Source: RZYY01 sp036794825 (GTDB lineage: Bacteria > Bacteroidota > Bacteroidia > Bacteroidales > 4484-276). Taken from it: 64,000 nucleotides of DNA. The position numbers were made by a program, and so were the translations under genes. Position 1 is the first letter of the stretch; each line of letters begins with the position of its first letter. The DNA lies in the NCBI GenBank assembly GCA_036794825.1, contig DAIRGA010000005.1:62001-126000 (forward strand), written 5' to 3'. This document shows positions 48,582-58,160 of the stretch, piece by piece. Below the pieces are notes generated by a model. It was not told the DNA's origin. It saw only the letters and a program-made list of their open reading frames with translations, and did not search any database.

Positions 48582-49916
48582 ATGAAATATCATTTGATCA
48601 CGCTGGGTTGCCAGATGAACATGTCGGATAGTGAGAGGGTGCGCACAATTATCGAAAACCAGACCGGCTACACCTGGACCGACAATGAGGAGGATGCCAA
48701 TATGCTGGGCATTCTGGCCTGTTCTGTCAGGCAAAAGGCCATTGATAAAGTTTACTCGCGGATACAGAAATGGAACAAGTGGAAAAACCGCAAAAGTTTG
48801 ATTACCTTTATTTCGGGTTGCATTCTGCCTGATGATATGGAGAAATTTCTGAAACTATTTGATATCATTTTCAGAATGAGTGAATTGGAGAAACTGCCTG
48901 ATATGATCCGGCAGTATGGTGTGGTGAGTCCGGCATCATTGTTTAGTGATCTTACAAGGATGCCCAAAAACGAAAGCATTGACACTTTTTGGAAGGTTAA
49001 TCCCCACTATGGATCAGATTTCGAGGCATTTATACCCATTCAGAATGGGTGCGACAAATTCTGTACGTTCTGCGCTGTTCCTTACACCCGTGGGCGTGAA
49101 GTTTCGCGGGAATCTAAAGAAATTATTGACGAAGTAAAACGGCTGGTGGCTGAGGGCTATAAATCCATTACACTGCTTGGGCAAAATGTAAATTCCTATG
49201 GCCTCGACAAGAGGGGAGCGGAGATAACTTTTCCGGAACTTCTTTGCAGGATTGGGGAGTATGGCAACGAATCGGGCAAAGAGTTTTGGGTTTATTTCAC
49301 TTCTCCGCATCCGCGCGATATGTCTGCTGAGGTGATTGAGGTAATTTCGCGGTATGATTGCCTGGCCAAACAGATCCATCTTCCGATACAATCGGGCGAT
49401 GATAAGGTATTGATTCGGATGAACCGGAAACACACCGTGGATAAGTACAGGGAGATCGTTGCTTCAATTCGGGCTTTGATTCCGGAGGCTACACTCTTTA
49501 CCGATATAATTGTCGGCTTTACCGGCGAAACGGACGAACAGTTTGAAAACACACGGCGTATTATGGATGAATTCAGCTACAACATGGCCTATATTGCGCA
49601 ATATTCGCAAAGACCCGGTGTGGCCAGTTCGCGCTGGATTGACGATGTGCCCAAAGAGGTTAAGAAGACCCGGTACCACCAGCTCAGCAATGATCTTCGC
49701 CGACACTCTTCAACTCACAACCGGAAGATGATCGGGAAAACCTTCAGGGTACTGGTAACCGGTCACGACCGCAAGGCAGGCTTCCTTTCGGCATTGACCG
49801 AAGGGAAGATTGTTTGTCGTTTTCAATCGGACAATGATGGCCTGATCGGGAATTTTGTCAATATAAAAATTACCTCATCCACAGATTTCTCAGTTGAAGG
49901 GCAAATAATTGATTGA
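48582..49916 (+). CDS. miaB: tRNA-2-methylthio-N6-dimethylallyladenosine synthase
   Basis: This radical-SAM methylthiotransferase of 444 residues modifies A37 of tRNAs. The N-terminal UPF0004 domain holds the auxiliary cluster cysteines in LGCQMNMSDSE, ILACSVRQKA and ISGCILPDD. The radical-SAM motif is CDKFCTFCAVPYTRGRE. The C-terminal TRAM-like part contains FRVLVTGHDRK. All expected parts are present and the length is normal. MiaB rather than MtaB/RimO is chosen from LGCQMN and TRGRE. Confidence 0.93.
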   Translation: MKYHLITLGCQMNMSDSERVRTIIENQTGYTWTDNEEDANMLGILACSVRQKAIDKVYSRIQKWNKWKNRKSLITFISGCILPDDMEKFLKLFDIIFRMSELEKLPDMIRQYGVVSPASLFSDLTRMPKNESIDTFWKVNPHYGSDFEAFIPIQNGCDKFCTFCAVPYTRGREVSRESKEIIDEVKRLVAEGYKSITLLGQNVNSYGLDKRGAEITFPELLCRIGEYGNESGKEFWVYFTSPHPRDMSAEVIEVISRYDCLAKQIHLPIQSGDDKVLIRMNRKHTVDKYREIVASIRALIPEATLFTDIIVGFTGETDEQFENTRRIMDEFSYNMAYIAQYSQRPGVASSRWIDDVPKEVKKTRYHQLSNDLRRHSSTHNRKMIGKTFRVLVTGHDRKAGFLSALTEGKIVCRFQSDNDGLIGNFVNIKITSSTDFSVEGQIID

Positions 49917-49944
49917 ATAATACATAAAGTAAAATCTGCTATTT

Positions 49945-50721
49945 ATGGAACTACATCTTCAAAACAGATTTTTCATCGTTGGCGGCGCAACTGCCGGGTT
50001 TGGCGGTGCTGTGGCCAATGCACTCCTGCAAGAGGGATCAAGCATCCTGGCCATTGCCCGTAACAGCGATAAACTCACTGAACTGAAATCTCATTACCCT
50101 GCACAAGTTGAGATTTTAGCCGCTGATATCACCCTGCCTGATACAAAGTTCAAAATCCTTGAAATTGTTGGGGATCGTTACCTGGATGGAGCTTTGGTGA
50201 ATGCTGGCGGGCCTCCGGCAAAATCATTTCTTGACACGAACTTGGATGACTGGGATGCGGCCTACAAAAATATTCTGCGGTGGAAGGTTGATCTGACGCA
50301 AGCCCTCATCCCAAAGTTCAGAAAGCAAAAATACGGGCGTATCGCCTTTGTGGAGAGTATATCGGTGAAGCAACCTGTCGAAAACCTGGTTTTGAGTAAC
50401 TCACTGAGACCAGCCGTTGTGGGTTTTGTGAAAACGCTCTCACAGGAAGCGGCGCGTGATGGCATTACTTTAAATATCCTCGCTCCAGGCTATCATAATA
50501 CAGATGCAGTAAAGCGGGTGATTAAAAAGAAGAGCGAGGTAACCGGAATGGATTACCAGGTAGCTGAACAGCAATTGATTAAGAATATTCCGGTAGGTCG
50601 TATTGGAGAACCGGAGGAATTTGCATCAATAGCCGTATGGCTGCTTTCGCCGCTTTCAGGATACATCACCGGCCAAACGATTAGTGTTGATGGCGGTGTG
50701 ATGATGGGGATTTTTGGATAA
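49945..50721 (+). CDS. SDR-family oxidoreductase
   Basis: This Rossmann-fold short-chain dehydrogenase of 258 residues has the cofactor motif GGATAGFG (about 9-16), VNAGGPP near 90 (in place of NNAG), and a C-terminal GYITGQTISVDGGVM. The usual catalytic YxxxK is not present: the aligned stretch reads SNSLR, so Tyr becomes Ser and Lys becomes Arg. Members with this change resemble 3-oxoacyl-ACP reductases, but their activity is uncertain. It follows miaB by 28 bp and may share its transcript. Confidence 0.85.
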   Translation: MELHLQNRFFIVGGATAGFGGAVANALLQEGSSILAIARNSDKLTELKSHYPAQVEILAADITLPDTKFKILEIVGDRYLDGALVNAGGPPAKSFLDTNLDDWDAAYKNILRWKVDLTQALIPKFRKQKYGRIAFVESISVKQPVENLVLSNSLRPAVVGFVKTLSQEAARDGITLNILAPGYHNTDAVKRVIKKKSEVTGMDYQVAEQQLIKNIPVGRIGEPEEFASIAVWLLSPLSGYITGQTISVDGGVMMGIFG

Positions 50722-50905
50722 TTTTTAAGAAGAAACCTGTTAAATCTTTGCTTTGATCTGCATCTTAGCGAGGATTTTGAGTTTCACGCAAAGGCGCAAA
50801 TAGGCAAAGGAAAGTGACTAAATCAGGTTGAAATCATGACTTAAATTGACCTCATTTCAGTCACCTTGGTGTCCTGAAAAGCGATTCCTGACAAAAAATT
50901 TTTCT

Positions 50906-51274
50906 TTAGAAAGGCAAATCATCCGAAGGTTCCGGAGGGATTTCCTCCATGGTATGCTCGGGGATGATTTCCTGAGGAGCAGCCGCTGAAATTCTATCTA
51001 TCTTCCAGGCTTCCAGGTTGTTGAAATAACTTACCTGTCCATCTTTTTCCCAACGCCTTCCCCTGATGTTGAAGTGGACTTTTATTTCTTCACCCATTTG
51101 AAAATTCTCAAGTGTGTCGCAGCGGTCCTGCGTAAGCTGAAACTTGATATTTTCGGTGAAATCCCCGGAGGGGGTTTCACGGTATTCGATCACAAATTCG
51201 CGTTTTCTGAAACGGTCGGTTACCTGCACCGAATCATACTTTTCAATCAGTTTGCCTTTAATTTCGAAGCTCAT
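50906..51274 (-). CDS. DUF3127 family protein with SSB-like acidic tail
   Basis: The 122-residue, beta-rich protein (about 1-95, FEIKGKLIEKYDSVQVTDRF, VHFNIRGRRWEKDGQVSYF) matches DUF3127, which has an OB-like look. The last residues, PSDDLPF, closely resemble the conserved C-terminal tip of SSB (DDIPF), which recruits repair proteins. A DNA-binding or SSB-accessory role is therefore worth considering. The activity is not known. Confidence 0.82.
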   Translation of the reverse strand: MSFEIKGKLIEKYDSVQVTDRFRKREFVIEYRETPSGDFTENIKFQLTQDRCDTLENFQMGEEIKVHFNIRGRRWEKDGQVSYFNNLEAWKIDRISAAAPQEIIPEHTMEEIPPEPSDDLPF

Positions 51275-51299
51275 TGTTGATTATATATTAAAGTAAATA

Positions 51300-51974
51300 T
51301 TAACTCCATTTTCCTTGAAATGTTGAGTGTTTCAGCGCATTTTTAAGGTGGAGGAGAAAATCCTCCAAATCAATGGGTTCTCCGCCCATTCTCCGCATGT
51401 GTGCCGTATCCTGCTGCGAATCAATAAGTTTAAAATCCCAACTCTTCAGCCTTTCCACCAGGTAATACAAAGCCACCTTGGAAGCATCGGGAATCCTGAA
51501 AAACATAGATTCACCGAAAAATGCTTTTCCCAGCGAAACCCCGTAAAGCCCGCCAGCAAGTTGATCACTTTGCCATGCCTCCACAGAATGGGCGAAACCC
51601 GCTTTGTGAAGCTTTATGTATGCCTTTTGCATTTCAGGAACGATCCAGGTACCTTCCTGATCCGGGCGTTTCGAACCGGCGCAGGCCCTTATAACACCCG
51701 CAAAGTCCCGGTCGAAGGTGATTTTGAATTTTTGTCTTTTAATCGTTTGCTTCAATGAGTCAGAAATTTTCAATTTTTCCGGAAACAGAACCATCCGTGG
51801 ATTTGGCGACCACCATAGGATTGGGGATTCGGAGTACCAGGGAAAAATCCCGTTGGCGTAGGCGAGCAAAAGTCTTTCAACGCTCAAATCCCCTCCAATT
51901 GCCAGCAAACCGTCAGGCTCGGCAAGCCTGGGATGTGGAAAAATCAGCTCTTCAGACAGTACAAAAACCGGCAT
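51300..51974 (-). CDS. aat: Leucyl/phenylalanyl-tRNA-protein transferase
   Basis: Adds Leu or Phe to proteins with N-terminal Arg or Lys, marking them for ClpS/ClpAP-type degradation. The 224-residue protein has the family blocks FPHPRLAEPDGLLAIGGDLS, ANGIFPWYSESPILWWSPNP, GTWIVPEMQKAYIKLHKAG and GGLYGVSLGKAFFGESMF. Length is normal. It lies 25 bp before DUF3127, on the same strand. Confidence 0.95.
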   Translation of the reverse strand: MPVFVLSEELIFPHPRLAEPDGLLAIGGDLSVERLLLAYANGIFPWYSESPILWWSPNPRMVLFPEKLKISDSLKQTIKRQKFKITFDRDFAGVIRACAGSKRPDQEGTWIVPEMQKAYIKLHKAGFAHSVEAWQSDQLAGGLYGVSLGKAFFGESMFFRIPDASKVALYYLVERLKSWDFKLIDSQQDTAHMRRMGGEPIDLEDFLLHLKNALKHSTFQGKWS

Positions 51975-52044
51975 GGTTCACATGGTTAAAGTAGACATCA
52001 GTAGAAAAGATTTTTTGATTTTAAAACCTGTTGCAACCCCAAGC

Positions 52045-53685
52045 TCATTTCCTGATAATCAATTTTGAGGTTGTTGGTGGCAATCCATTACCATCTATGG
52101 TGATGAGATAAATTCCAGAAACCAGTTTATCTTCAAAATTCATATAGTTTACTCCCTTCCCAATTGCTTTCTGAATTATTTTTTTACCTGACAAATCACT
52201 GATTATCATTTTAATATTATTGTCAGAGTAGGGATTTACAACGCTGAAACTGCCTTCACCGGGATTGGGATAAACCTGCAGTTTGTTCGTTGCTGAAATG
52301 GCCTCGTTAACCATGACCGACTGGTTGAACCAGAAAGTAAAAACCGACTCAGGTGCGGGTGGCGGCAGCACTACTTCATCTCCGTTTCGTGCTGTGTAGA
52401 TGTAATAATGAACGGTATCATCCGGCTGAATCCCATTTATAACTCCCACATAATAAGGGCATCCGGGCGACATGGGTGTTCTGCTGAAACCGGGCTGCGA
52501 ATTAAATTTATAATACACAAAAGTTGAATCGGCAGTCAGATTGCAATCAATCCGGGCGTCAATCACCATGTATGGATTGGTGTAAGTCAGCTCTCCGGTA
52601 ATTCTTTGATGCCTGATGCGCAGGTATTCCGGTTTCGTAATTTCTTTTGTGATGCAGTGCAAAGCGCCGTAAAGCGGGGTGAGTACTGTTGCATCTACCA
52701 TTTCGATGCGATAGCCGGGCATGTTTTCCTGATAAATATGTTTGGCAATGGTATCGTATTCGGGCAGATTGTACGAAGGGACAACAATTACATCGTTCAT
52801 AATAATGGAGTTGGTGTAGGTGCGCATCTCGTCATTCTGGGTGGTTGCCCAGGTACCATTTGCTTTTGGTGGCGCCGGAATACGAACTATCCGGTAAGGA
52901 ACTCCGTCGAAATTGGTCATATTGGCCAACGTTAAAGCAAAAGATTCGATAAGGAAATAATCGGGCAGATAGTCGGGATACTGTGAAATCATTATTGTTT
53001 CGCTGTCAAGGATTTTCATGTACATATCCACGTGAGCCCATTGTCCGCCGCCACTGTTGGTGAGTTTTTGCAGAAACATAAAGTCCTCCAGTCCAAAATA
53101 TTCTTCCAACATTTCTTTTACCTGAGCCTGGCTGTAGCCCGGGTTTTGTTCGAAAATCCGGGTGCTACCCCAGCCCCTTCCAGTACCATCAAATAGTACA
53201 TTTCCGCCTTCAAACTGCAGCGGTATGTTAGTTACAGGAATTCCCCACAGGTTTCCGAGTTGTGCGGGGATTGAATCGTCTTTAGGGCGATTATAGGCAG
53301 AGTACCCGGCATCAATGAAATAGCGGGTTGGAAGTATGTTTTGAAGATTATAACCTGAAAATGGCCCGTAATCCCTTATCCACAGGGTTTCCGTCCAGCC
53401 GGGAATCAGGTAAACATTTTCATCCTGCACACCCTGACTCCGCAGATATGTCCTGATTTCGGCGCTATCCAACGGCGCCTGACCGGGATAATAAATGATC
53501 CAGACTTTTGCCGAAGGCTGAATGGCTTTGGCAACTGCAGCAGTCACCGGGTCGCGTTGGGGGTGGTAGTCCCACGTCATCAACAAACCTTCCTGTTTTT
53601 CAAATTCTGGAGGAAAGTACCTTGTTTGCGCGTCTAATGTGCAGGTAATAAGTATGATGAAGAGTAGTAAATTTAATTTTCTCAT
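52045..53685 (-). CDS. Secreted agmatine/peptidylarginine-deiminase-like protein with T9SS tag
   Basis: The 546-residue protein has a signal peptide (about 1-19, LLLFIILITCTLDAQ). A PAD-porph-type deiminase domain follows (about 20-365), with EKQEGLLMTWDYHP, IRDYGPF, FEGGNVLFDGTGRG, WAHVDMYMK and the catalytic Cys in YGALHCITKEI. A beta-rich linker comes next, then a type IX secretion sorting domain (about 465-546, LQVYPNPGEGSFSV ... GIYLITI) that directs export to the surface. The substrate may be agmatine, peptidyl-arginine or other guanidines. Confidence 0.9.
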   Translation of the reverse strand: MRKLNLLLFIILITCTLDAQTRYFPPEFEKQEGLLMTWDYHPQRDPVTAAVAKAIQPSAKVWIIYYPGQAPLDSAEIRTYLRSQGVQDENVYLIPGWTETLWIRDYGPFSGYNLQNILPTRYFIDAGYSAYNRPKDDSIPAQLGNLWGIPVTNIPLQFEGGNVLFDGTGRGWGSTRIFEQNPGYSQAQVKEMLEEYFGLEDFMFLQKLTNSGGGQWAHVDMYMKILDSETIMISQYPDYLPDYFLIESFALTLANMTNFDGVPYRIVRIPAPPKANGTWATTQNDEMRTYTNSIIMNDVIVVPSYNLPEYDTIAKHIYQENMPGYRIEMVDATVLTPLYGALHCITKEITKPEYLRIRHQRITGELTYTNPYMVIDARIDCNLTADSTFVYYKFNSQPGFSRTPMSPGCPYYVGVINGIQPDDTVHYYIYTARNGDEVVLPPPAPESVFTFWFNQSVMVNEAISATNKLQVYPNPGEGSFSVVNPYSDNNIKMIISDLSGKKIIQKAIGKGVNYMNFEDKLVSGIYLITIDGNGLPPTTSKLIIRK

Positions 53686-53854
53686 AAATTTTCAACAATT
53701 GATTGCACAAAGAAAAGAAAAACCAAGGATTGAACATACTCCCCGAACCGGATTAGATTCTTTTTGGAAAGCTATGACATCAAACAAATTTAACGCGGAA
53801 TGGGATTGATCTGAAAAAAATACTTGAAAAATGATTACCAATGTCCCGAATTTT

Positions 53855-53862
53855 TAACTTTG
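53855..53862 (+). promoter_or_regulatory. -7 promoter box (TAACTTTG) of the outer-membrane gene pair
   Basis: TAACTTTG matches TAnnTTTG, 65 bases before the ATG at 53928. Confidence 0.5.
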
Positions 53863-53927
53863 TGATCGGATGTGGATAGACCAGCTATGACTTTTAAGAT
53901 GTCTGATTATCAATTAAATCCAAAATT

Positions 53928-54755
53928 ATGAAGCAATTTTTACCCGCATTTTTCATCATCCTTCTATTTACCCCAATATTTTTGTCTGGATACAACAACA
54001 CGCCTGAAGGAGGCCGTTCAGCCGCAATGGGGAACGCTTCGGTTGCTCTGGTGGATTTCTGGTCGTTGCAAAACAATCAGGCCGGGCTGGCATTTTTTAA
54101 TCAGCCTGCTGCGGGTTTTTATTTCGAGAACCGTTTTCTGGTCAAGGAGATGAGCCTGAGGAGCGGTGGTGCCGTTTTGCCGGTCGGTGATGGAGTTTTT
54201 GGCCTGAAATTATCTTACTTCGGGTATCAACTTTTCAACGAAAGCAAAATTGGACTGAGTTATGCGAGGAAGTTTGGCGATTATTTTTCAGCGGGTTTGC
54301 AGCTGGATTACCTGCACACCGGTCTGGGAAATGAATACGGAAAAAAGGGAGTGGTTACTTTTGAGGCCGGACTGATGTCGAAAATCAACCCTAACCTCAC
54401 TCTTGGTGCACATGTTTTCAACCCGATTCACGCAAAATTTGTTGAATATGCCGATGAGCGTATTCCGGCGGTGCTAAGGATTGGCGCTGCTTACAGTTTC
54501 GATCGCACAGTTACGCTTACCATAGAAGCAGAAAAAGAGACCGATTTTGATCCTTCGCTCAGGTTTGGTGCAGAATACAGGATTATTGATGAAATCTATG
54601 TACGGGGAGGCTTTTCTTCCAATCCCGGGCAGTACGCTTTTGGTTTTGGCATCAATCTCAACCGGTTCAAAATTGATTTTGCCTCCTCTATACATGAAGT
54701 GTTGGGTTTTTCGCCGCAGTTTTCGGCTGTATATTATTTCAATGGTAAGAAATGA
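53928..54755 (+). CDS. PorV/PorQ-like outer-membrane beta-barrel protein
   Basis: The 275-residue protein has a signal peptide (FLPAFFIILLFTPIFLSGY). The barrel resembles FadL/PorV-type proteins of Bacteroidota: GGRSAAMGNASVALVDFWSL near the N-terminus, then regularly spaced amphipathic strands ending FSAVYYF. The stop overlaps the next ATG as ATGA. A link to type IX secretion is suggested by this family, but no direct evidence is visible. Confidence 0.72.
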   Translation: MKQFLPAFFIILLFTPIFLSGYNNTPEGGRSAAMGNASVALVDFWSLQNNQAGLAFFNQPAAGFYFENRFLVKEMSLRSGGAVLPVGDGVFGLKLSYFGYQLFNESKIGLSYARKFGDYFSAGLQLDYLHTGLGNEYGKKGVVTFEAGLMSKINPNLTLGAHVFNPIHAKFVEYADERIPAVLRIGAAYSFDRTVTLTIEAEKETDFDPSLRFGAEYRIIDEIYVRGGFSSNPGQYAFGFGINLNRFKIDFASSIHEVLGFSPQFSAVYYFNGKK

Positions 54756-56881
54756 AGCCGCAGATATTTCATATCAGTCAATATAAACATCATGCTATCA
54801 GTGTGTTGGCATTGATTATGGTGGTATTTTTTTGTGCTCCACTCGCATTTTCACAACAGGCGCCCATTTCGCCCGAATATCGCGAACTACTGATGAGTAA
54901 ACTGGAAGAGATCGCCGAACAAACTGATGAACAACTTGATTACACTGATCTGCTAGAAGATCTCTACTTTTTTCTCGACAACCCGCTCAACCTGAACTAC
55001 GCCACCTTCGACCAGATGAAAAAGCTGATTTTTCTGAGTGAACTGCAAATCCACAAGATTATCGAATACCGGAATGTATACGGGCAGTTTGCGACTATCT
55101 CTGAGTTGATGGCAATTGATGGATTTGACAAAGAATTGATCGAATTCCTCGAGCCGATGATTTCGGTAGCGCCTGAAAAACCTAAGGTCTCAGTCAGGAT
55201 GACAGATGTTTTCAGGTATGGTCGCAGCGACCTTTTCCTCAGATATACCCGTGTTTTGGAAAAACAGGCCGGATACGCCGATGTTCCTGATTCGGTAAAA
55301 TATGCCAAACCCAGCAGCTATTTTCTGGGCAGTCCCGACAGGTATTACCTGCGCTATGGATTCAATTACTTCAACAAAGTAAGGATTGGAATAACTGCCG
55401 AAAAGGATCCTGGTGAGGAATTCTTCAAGGGGTCGCAACCCAAAGGGTTTGATTTTTATTCAGGTTTTGTCATGTTAAGCGAGTTTGCCGGTATTGACCA
55501 GTTCGTTGTGGGTGATTACCAGCTTGAATTTGGCCAGGGACTTACTCTCTGGACGGGTTTATCCTTCGGGAAGTCTCCTGATGCATTTGGCGTTATGAAA
55601 AATCAGCGAAGGATCAGGCCAAATACTTCGGTAAACGAAAACCGCTATTTGCGTGGAACAGCGGTTACTTATGCTATCAGGGATTTCAGGATTACCGGAT
55701 TTTATTCTGCAAAAAATATTGATGCCAACCTTGAAACTGCTGATACGATAAGCCAGGAGGAGCAGTTTGTTACTTCGCTGCAGGAAACCGGTTACCATCG
55801 CACCCCCACCGAAGTAGCCAATAAAAAAGCCATCCATGAAACACTTTATGGAGGAAACATCCGCTACCGGGTGGGTAAGTTTCAGGCCGGCGCCACTGCT
55901 TTCAAAACCTTGTACGATAAACCCATAAGAGTACCAGATCAACTCTATCGGAAATACGAATTCCGCGGAACGGAAAATTTCAATTATGGTTTCGATGTGA
56001 ACTTCATTCTGAACCGCTTCAACTTCTTTGCCGAAGCCTCGGGAAGCGAAAATGGCGGGAAGGCATACCTGGCCGGATTCCAGGCCTCGCTGCATCCTTC
56101 TGTTTCACTGTCAGCCTATTACCGGAATTTTGATGTTGACTACCAAAACCTCTACAGCAATGCCATCGCTGAAAACAGCAGCAACCAGAACGAAAGGGGT
56201 TTGTTTGCAGGCTTATTGGTTTATCTGCACCGCAACTGGACTTTCAGGGGATATACCGATATGTTCTCTTCACCCTGGTTACGTTACCGGATTGATGCTC
56301 CCTCTCATGGGAAGGAATTTCTGGCTCAACTCGATTATCATCCTAACCGGCGGCTCGACATGTATTTCCGCTATCGTTCAAAGCAAAAACAATTGAACGA
56401 ATCCGGTGATCTGGTGATGGCCAAAGTGGGAGAAACACACAAGGAGAGTTTCAGGATTTTCATCGCTTATCAGGCTACAAAGGATATTATCCTGAAAAAC
56501 AGGTTAGAATTTCTCAGGTATAAACAGCCGAATAAAAATTATCAGGGTGGTTTTCTGATTTACCAGGATTTTCAATATCAGCCACCTTCCAAACCATTTG
56601 ATGTTACGTTCAGATACGCTCTTTTTGACACCGACAGTTACGACGAGCGGATTTATGCTTACGAAAATGACCTGCTTTATGTATTTTCAATCCCGGCCTA
56701 TTACTACAAAGGGAGCCGGTTTTACGTTATGCTCAGGTACGACATTGCCCGAAATATTGACTTTTGGCTACGACTGTCGCAGGCCTATTACAGCAACAAA
56801 ACGACCATTGGCAGCGGTACAACCGAAATAGACGGGAACACCTACACCGAAATCAAAGCGCAGTTAAGGATAAAGTTTTAA
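54752..56881 (+). CDS. Helix-hairpin-helix outer-membrane protein
   Basis: The 709-residue protein has a signal peptide with ALIMVVFFCAPLAFSQQ. A ComEA-like helix-hairpin-helix region follows (about 75-135, NLNYATFDQMKKLIFL and VYGQFATISELMAIDGF). A long strand-rich region to the C-terminal IKAQLRIKF is barrel-like. This HHH plus barrel type is common in Bacteroidota. The function is unknown; DNA uptake is one guess from the HHH motif. It is coupled to the gene before it. Confidence 0.82.
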   Translation: MKPQIFHISQYKHHAISVLALIMVVFFCAPLAFSQQAPISPEYRELLMSKLEEIAEQTDEQLDYTDLLEDLYFFLDNPLNLNYATFDQMKKLIFLSELQIHKIIEYRNVYGQFATISELMAIDGFDKELIEFLEPMISVAPEKPKVSVRMTDVFRYGRSDLFLRYTRVLEKQAGYADVPDSVKYAKPSSYFLGSPDRYYLRYGFNYFNKVRIGITAEKDPGEEFFKGSQPKGFDFYSGFVMLSEFAGIDQFVVGDYQLEFGQGLTLWTGLSFGKSPDAFGVMKNQRRIRPNTSVNENRYLRGTAVTYAIRDFRITGFYSAKNIDANLETADTISQEEQFVTSLQETGYHRTPTEVANKKAIHETLYGGNIRYRVGKFQAGATAFKTLYDKPIRVPDQLYRKYEFRGTENFNYGFDVNFILNRFNFFAEASGSENGGKAYLAGFQASLHPSVSLSAYYRNFDVDYQNLYSNAIAENSSNQNERGLFAGLLVYLHRNWTFRGYTDMFSSPWLRYRIDAPSHGKEFLAQLDYHPNRRLDMYFRYRSKQKQLNESGDLVMAKVGETHKESFRIFIAYQATKDIILKNRLEFLRYKQPNKNYQGGFLIYQDFQYQPPSKPFDVTFRYALFDTDSYDERIYAYENDLLYVFSIPAYYYKGSRFYVMLRYDIARNIDFWLRLSQAYYSNKTTIGSGTTEIDGNTYTEIKAQLRIKF

Positions 56882-56888
56882 CGACGAA

Positions 56889-57575
56889 TCACAAAGAGGC
56901 GGGTGTGTCAGCGTTTTCTTCTTCTTTTGGAGAAGTCAGTTCTTCATCCTTCTGAATGGCAGCCTCTTCCTCCTTTTTTGCAGGGAAAAAGAGCCGCTGA
57001 AAGACTATAAGTATCATAACACCTGTGGTGATCGAAGAATCGGCAATGTTGAAAACCGGTCTGAAGAAAATAAAATCCTCTCCTCCCCAGAAAGGAAACC
57101 ATTCAGGATAATGTCCTTCGATGATCGGAAAATAGAGCATATCCACCACTTTACCATGCAAAAAGGTGCCGTATCCTCCTTCTTCGGGAAGAAAAGTGGC
57201 GACGGTATGGTAGGAGGAATTGCTGAAAATTAGCCCGTAAACGGCGCTGTCAATGATATTCCCGATGGCGCCGGCAAGTATCAGCGAAATACTGATAATC
57301 AATCCGGGATGCTCTTTTTTTCGGATTATATCCCTGAGATAGAAGAAGATAATTACAACTGCAATGATCCGGAAAAGGCTAAGCGCCAGTTTGCCGAATT
57401 CACCGCCAAACGAAAACCCGAAGGCCATTCCTTCGTTTTCGGTGAAATGCAGGATAAACCATTCTCCCAGAATGTGAAACTCCTGGCCGAGGGTCATATT
57501 GGTTTTGATCCAGAATTTAAAAACCTGGTCTACGATTAAAATCAGGAAAATGATAATCAGCGATTTTTTCCACAC
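56889..57575 (-). CDS. lspA: Lipoprotein signal peptidase (signal peptidase II)
   Basis: Cleaves prolipoproteins in the inner membrane. The 228-residue protein has four membrane segments, with VDQVFKFWIK near the start. The catalytic aspartates are in GNIIDSAVYG and FNIADSSITTGVM. About 25 extra Glu/Lys-rich residues follow the last helix. The Bacteroidota arrangement ileS, DksA-like, lspA is preserved. Confidence 0.95.
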   Translation of the reverse strand: MWKKSLIIIFLILIVDQVFKFWIKTNMTLGQEFHILGEWFILHFTENEGMAFGFSFGGEFGKLALSLFRIIAVVIIFFYLRDIIRKKEHPGLIISISLILAGAIGNIIDSAVYGLIFSNSSYHTVATFLPEEGGYGTFLHGKVVDMLYFPIIEGHYPEWFPFWGGEDFIFFRPVFNIADSSITTGVMILIVFQRLFFPAKKEEEAAIQKDEELTSPKEEENADTPASL

Positions 57576-57684
57576 GGTAATGAAGTCATTAAATCAATAA
57601 TAGTAAAACCGGCAACCCTATGAATAGTTTCGGATTGCCGGAATAATTTGTTTTGTAGGACAAAAGTCCTGATCTTGTGACAAG

Positions 57685-58107
57685 TTATTTGCGCGTCTGG
57701 TATTGAGTCAGTTTGGCCTCCATACTTAAAGTAGCGTGAGGAACGCTCTTTAGCCTGTCTTTAGCTATCAGTTTTCCCGTTGCGCGACAAATTCCGTAAG
57801 TGCCGTTCTGTATCCGTATCAAGGCGCTTTCGAGATTAGAAATGAATTTCTGCTGACGAGCTGCAAGCCGACTGTTTTCTTCTTTCGACAGCACATTGTA
57901 ACCCTCTTCGAGCACTTTGAAAGTCGGCGAAGTATCGTTGGTGTCGTGTTCGTTATTGTTGCTGTAGGCTTCGGTAAGCAAAGCTAAATCGGCACGTGCC
58001 TTCTCCAGTTTTTCCAAAATGATCTGTCTGAACTCTTCAAGTTCCTCCTGACTGTACCTTGTTTTGACAACCTCGGGAGCATTGCTGTCCATTCTGTTTG
58101 TTCCCAT
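57685..58107 (-). CDS. DksA/TraR-family protein lacking the zinc cysteines
   Basis: The 140-residue protein has the DksA-like coiled coil (about 20-95) and the GTYGICRATGKLIAKDRLKS signature. Of the four zinc-binding cysteines only one remains (in GICRAT); the others are replaced (RATG, HATL). Non-zinc members of this family are known and bind RNA polymerase differently. It lies between ileS and lspA. Confidence 0.85.
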   Translation of the reverse strand: MGTNRMDSNAPEVVKTRYSQEELEEFRQIILEKLEKARADLALLTEAYSNNNEHDTNDTSPTFKVLEEGYNVLSKEENSRLAARQQKFISNLESALIRIQNGTYGICRATGKLIAKDRLKSVPHATLSMEAKLTQYQTRK

Positions 58108-58160
58108 GTTTCTCTGTTTTAAAAAGATTAATACTCCTTATTTTATTTGATATTGTTTGC

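Noticed and set aside
48278..48631. Plus-strand 117-codon frame across tRNA-Ser and the miaB start
   Set aside because: Same artefact, on the other strand (AESEGFEPPDPCR is translated tRNA).
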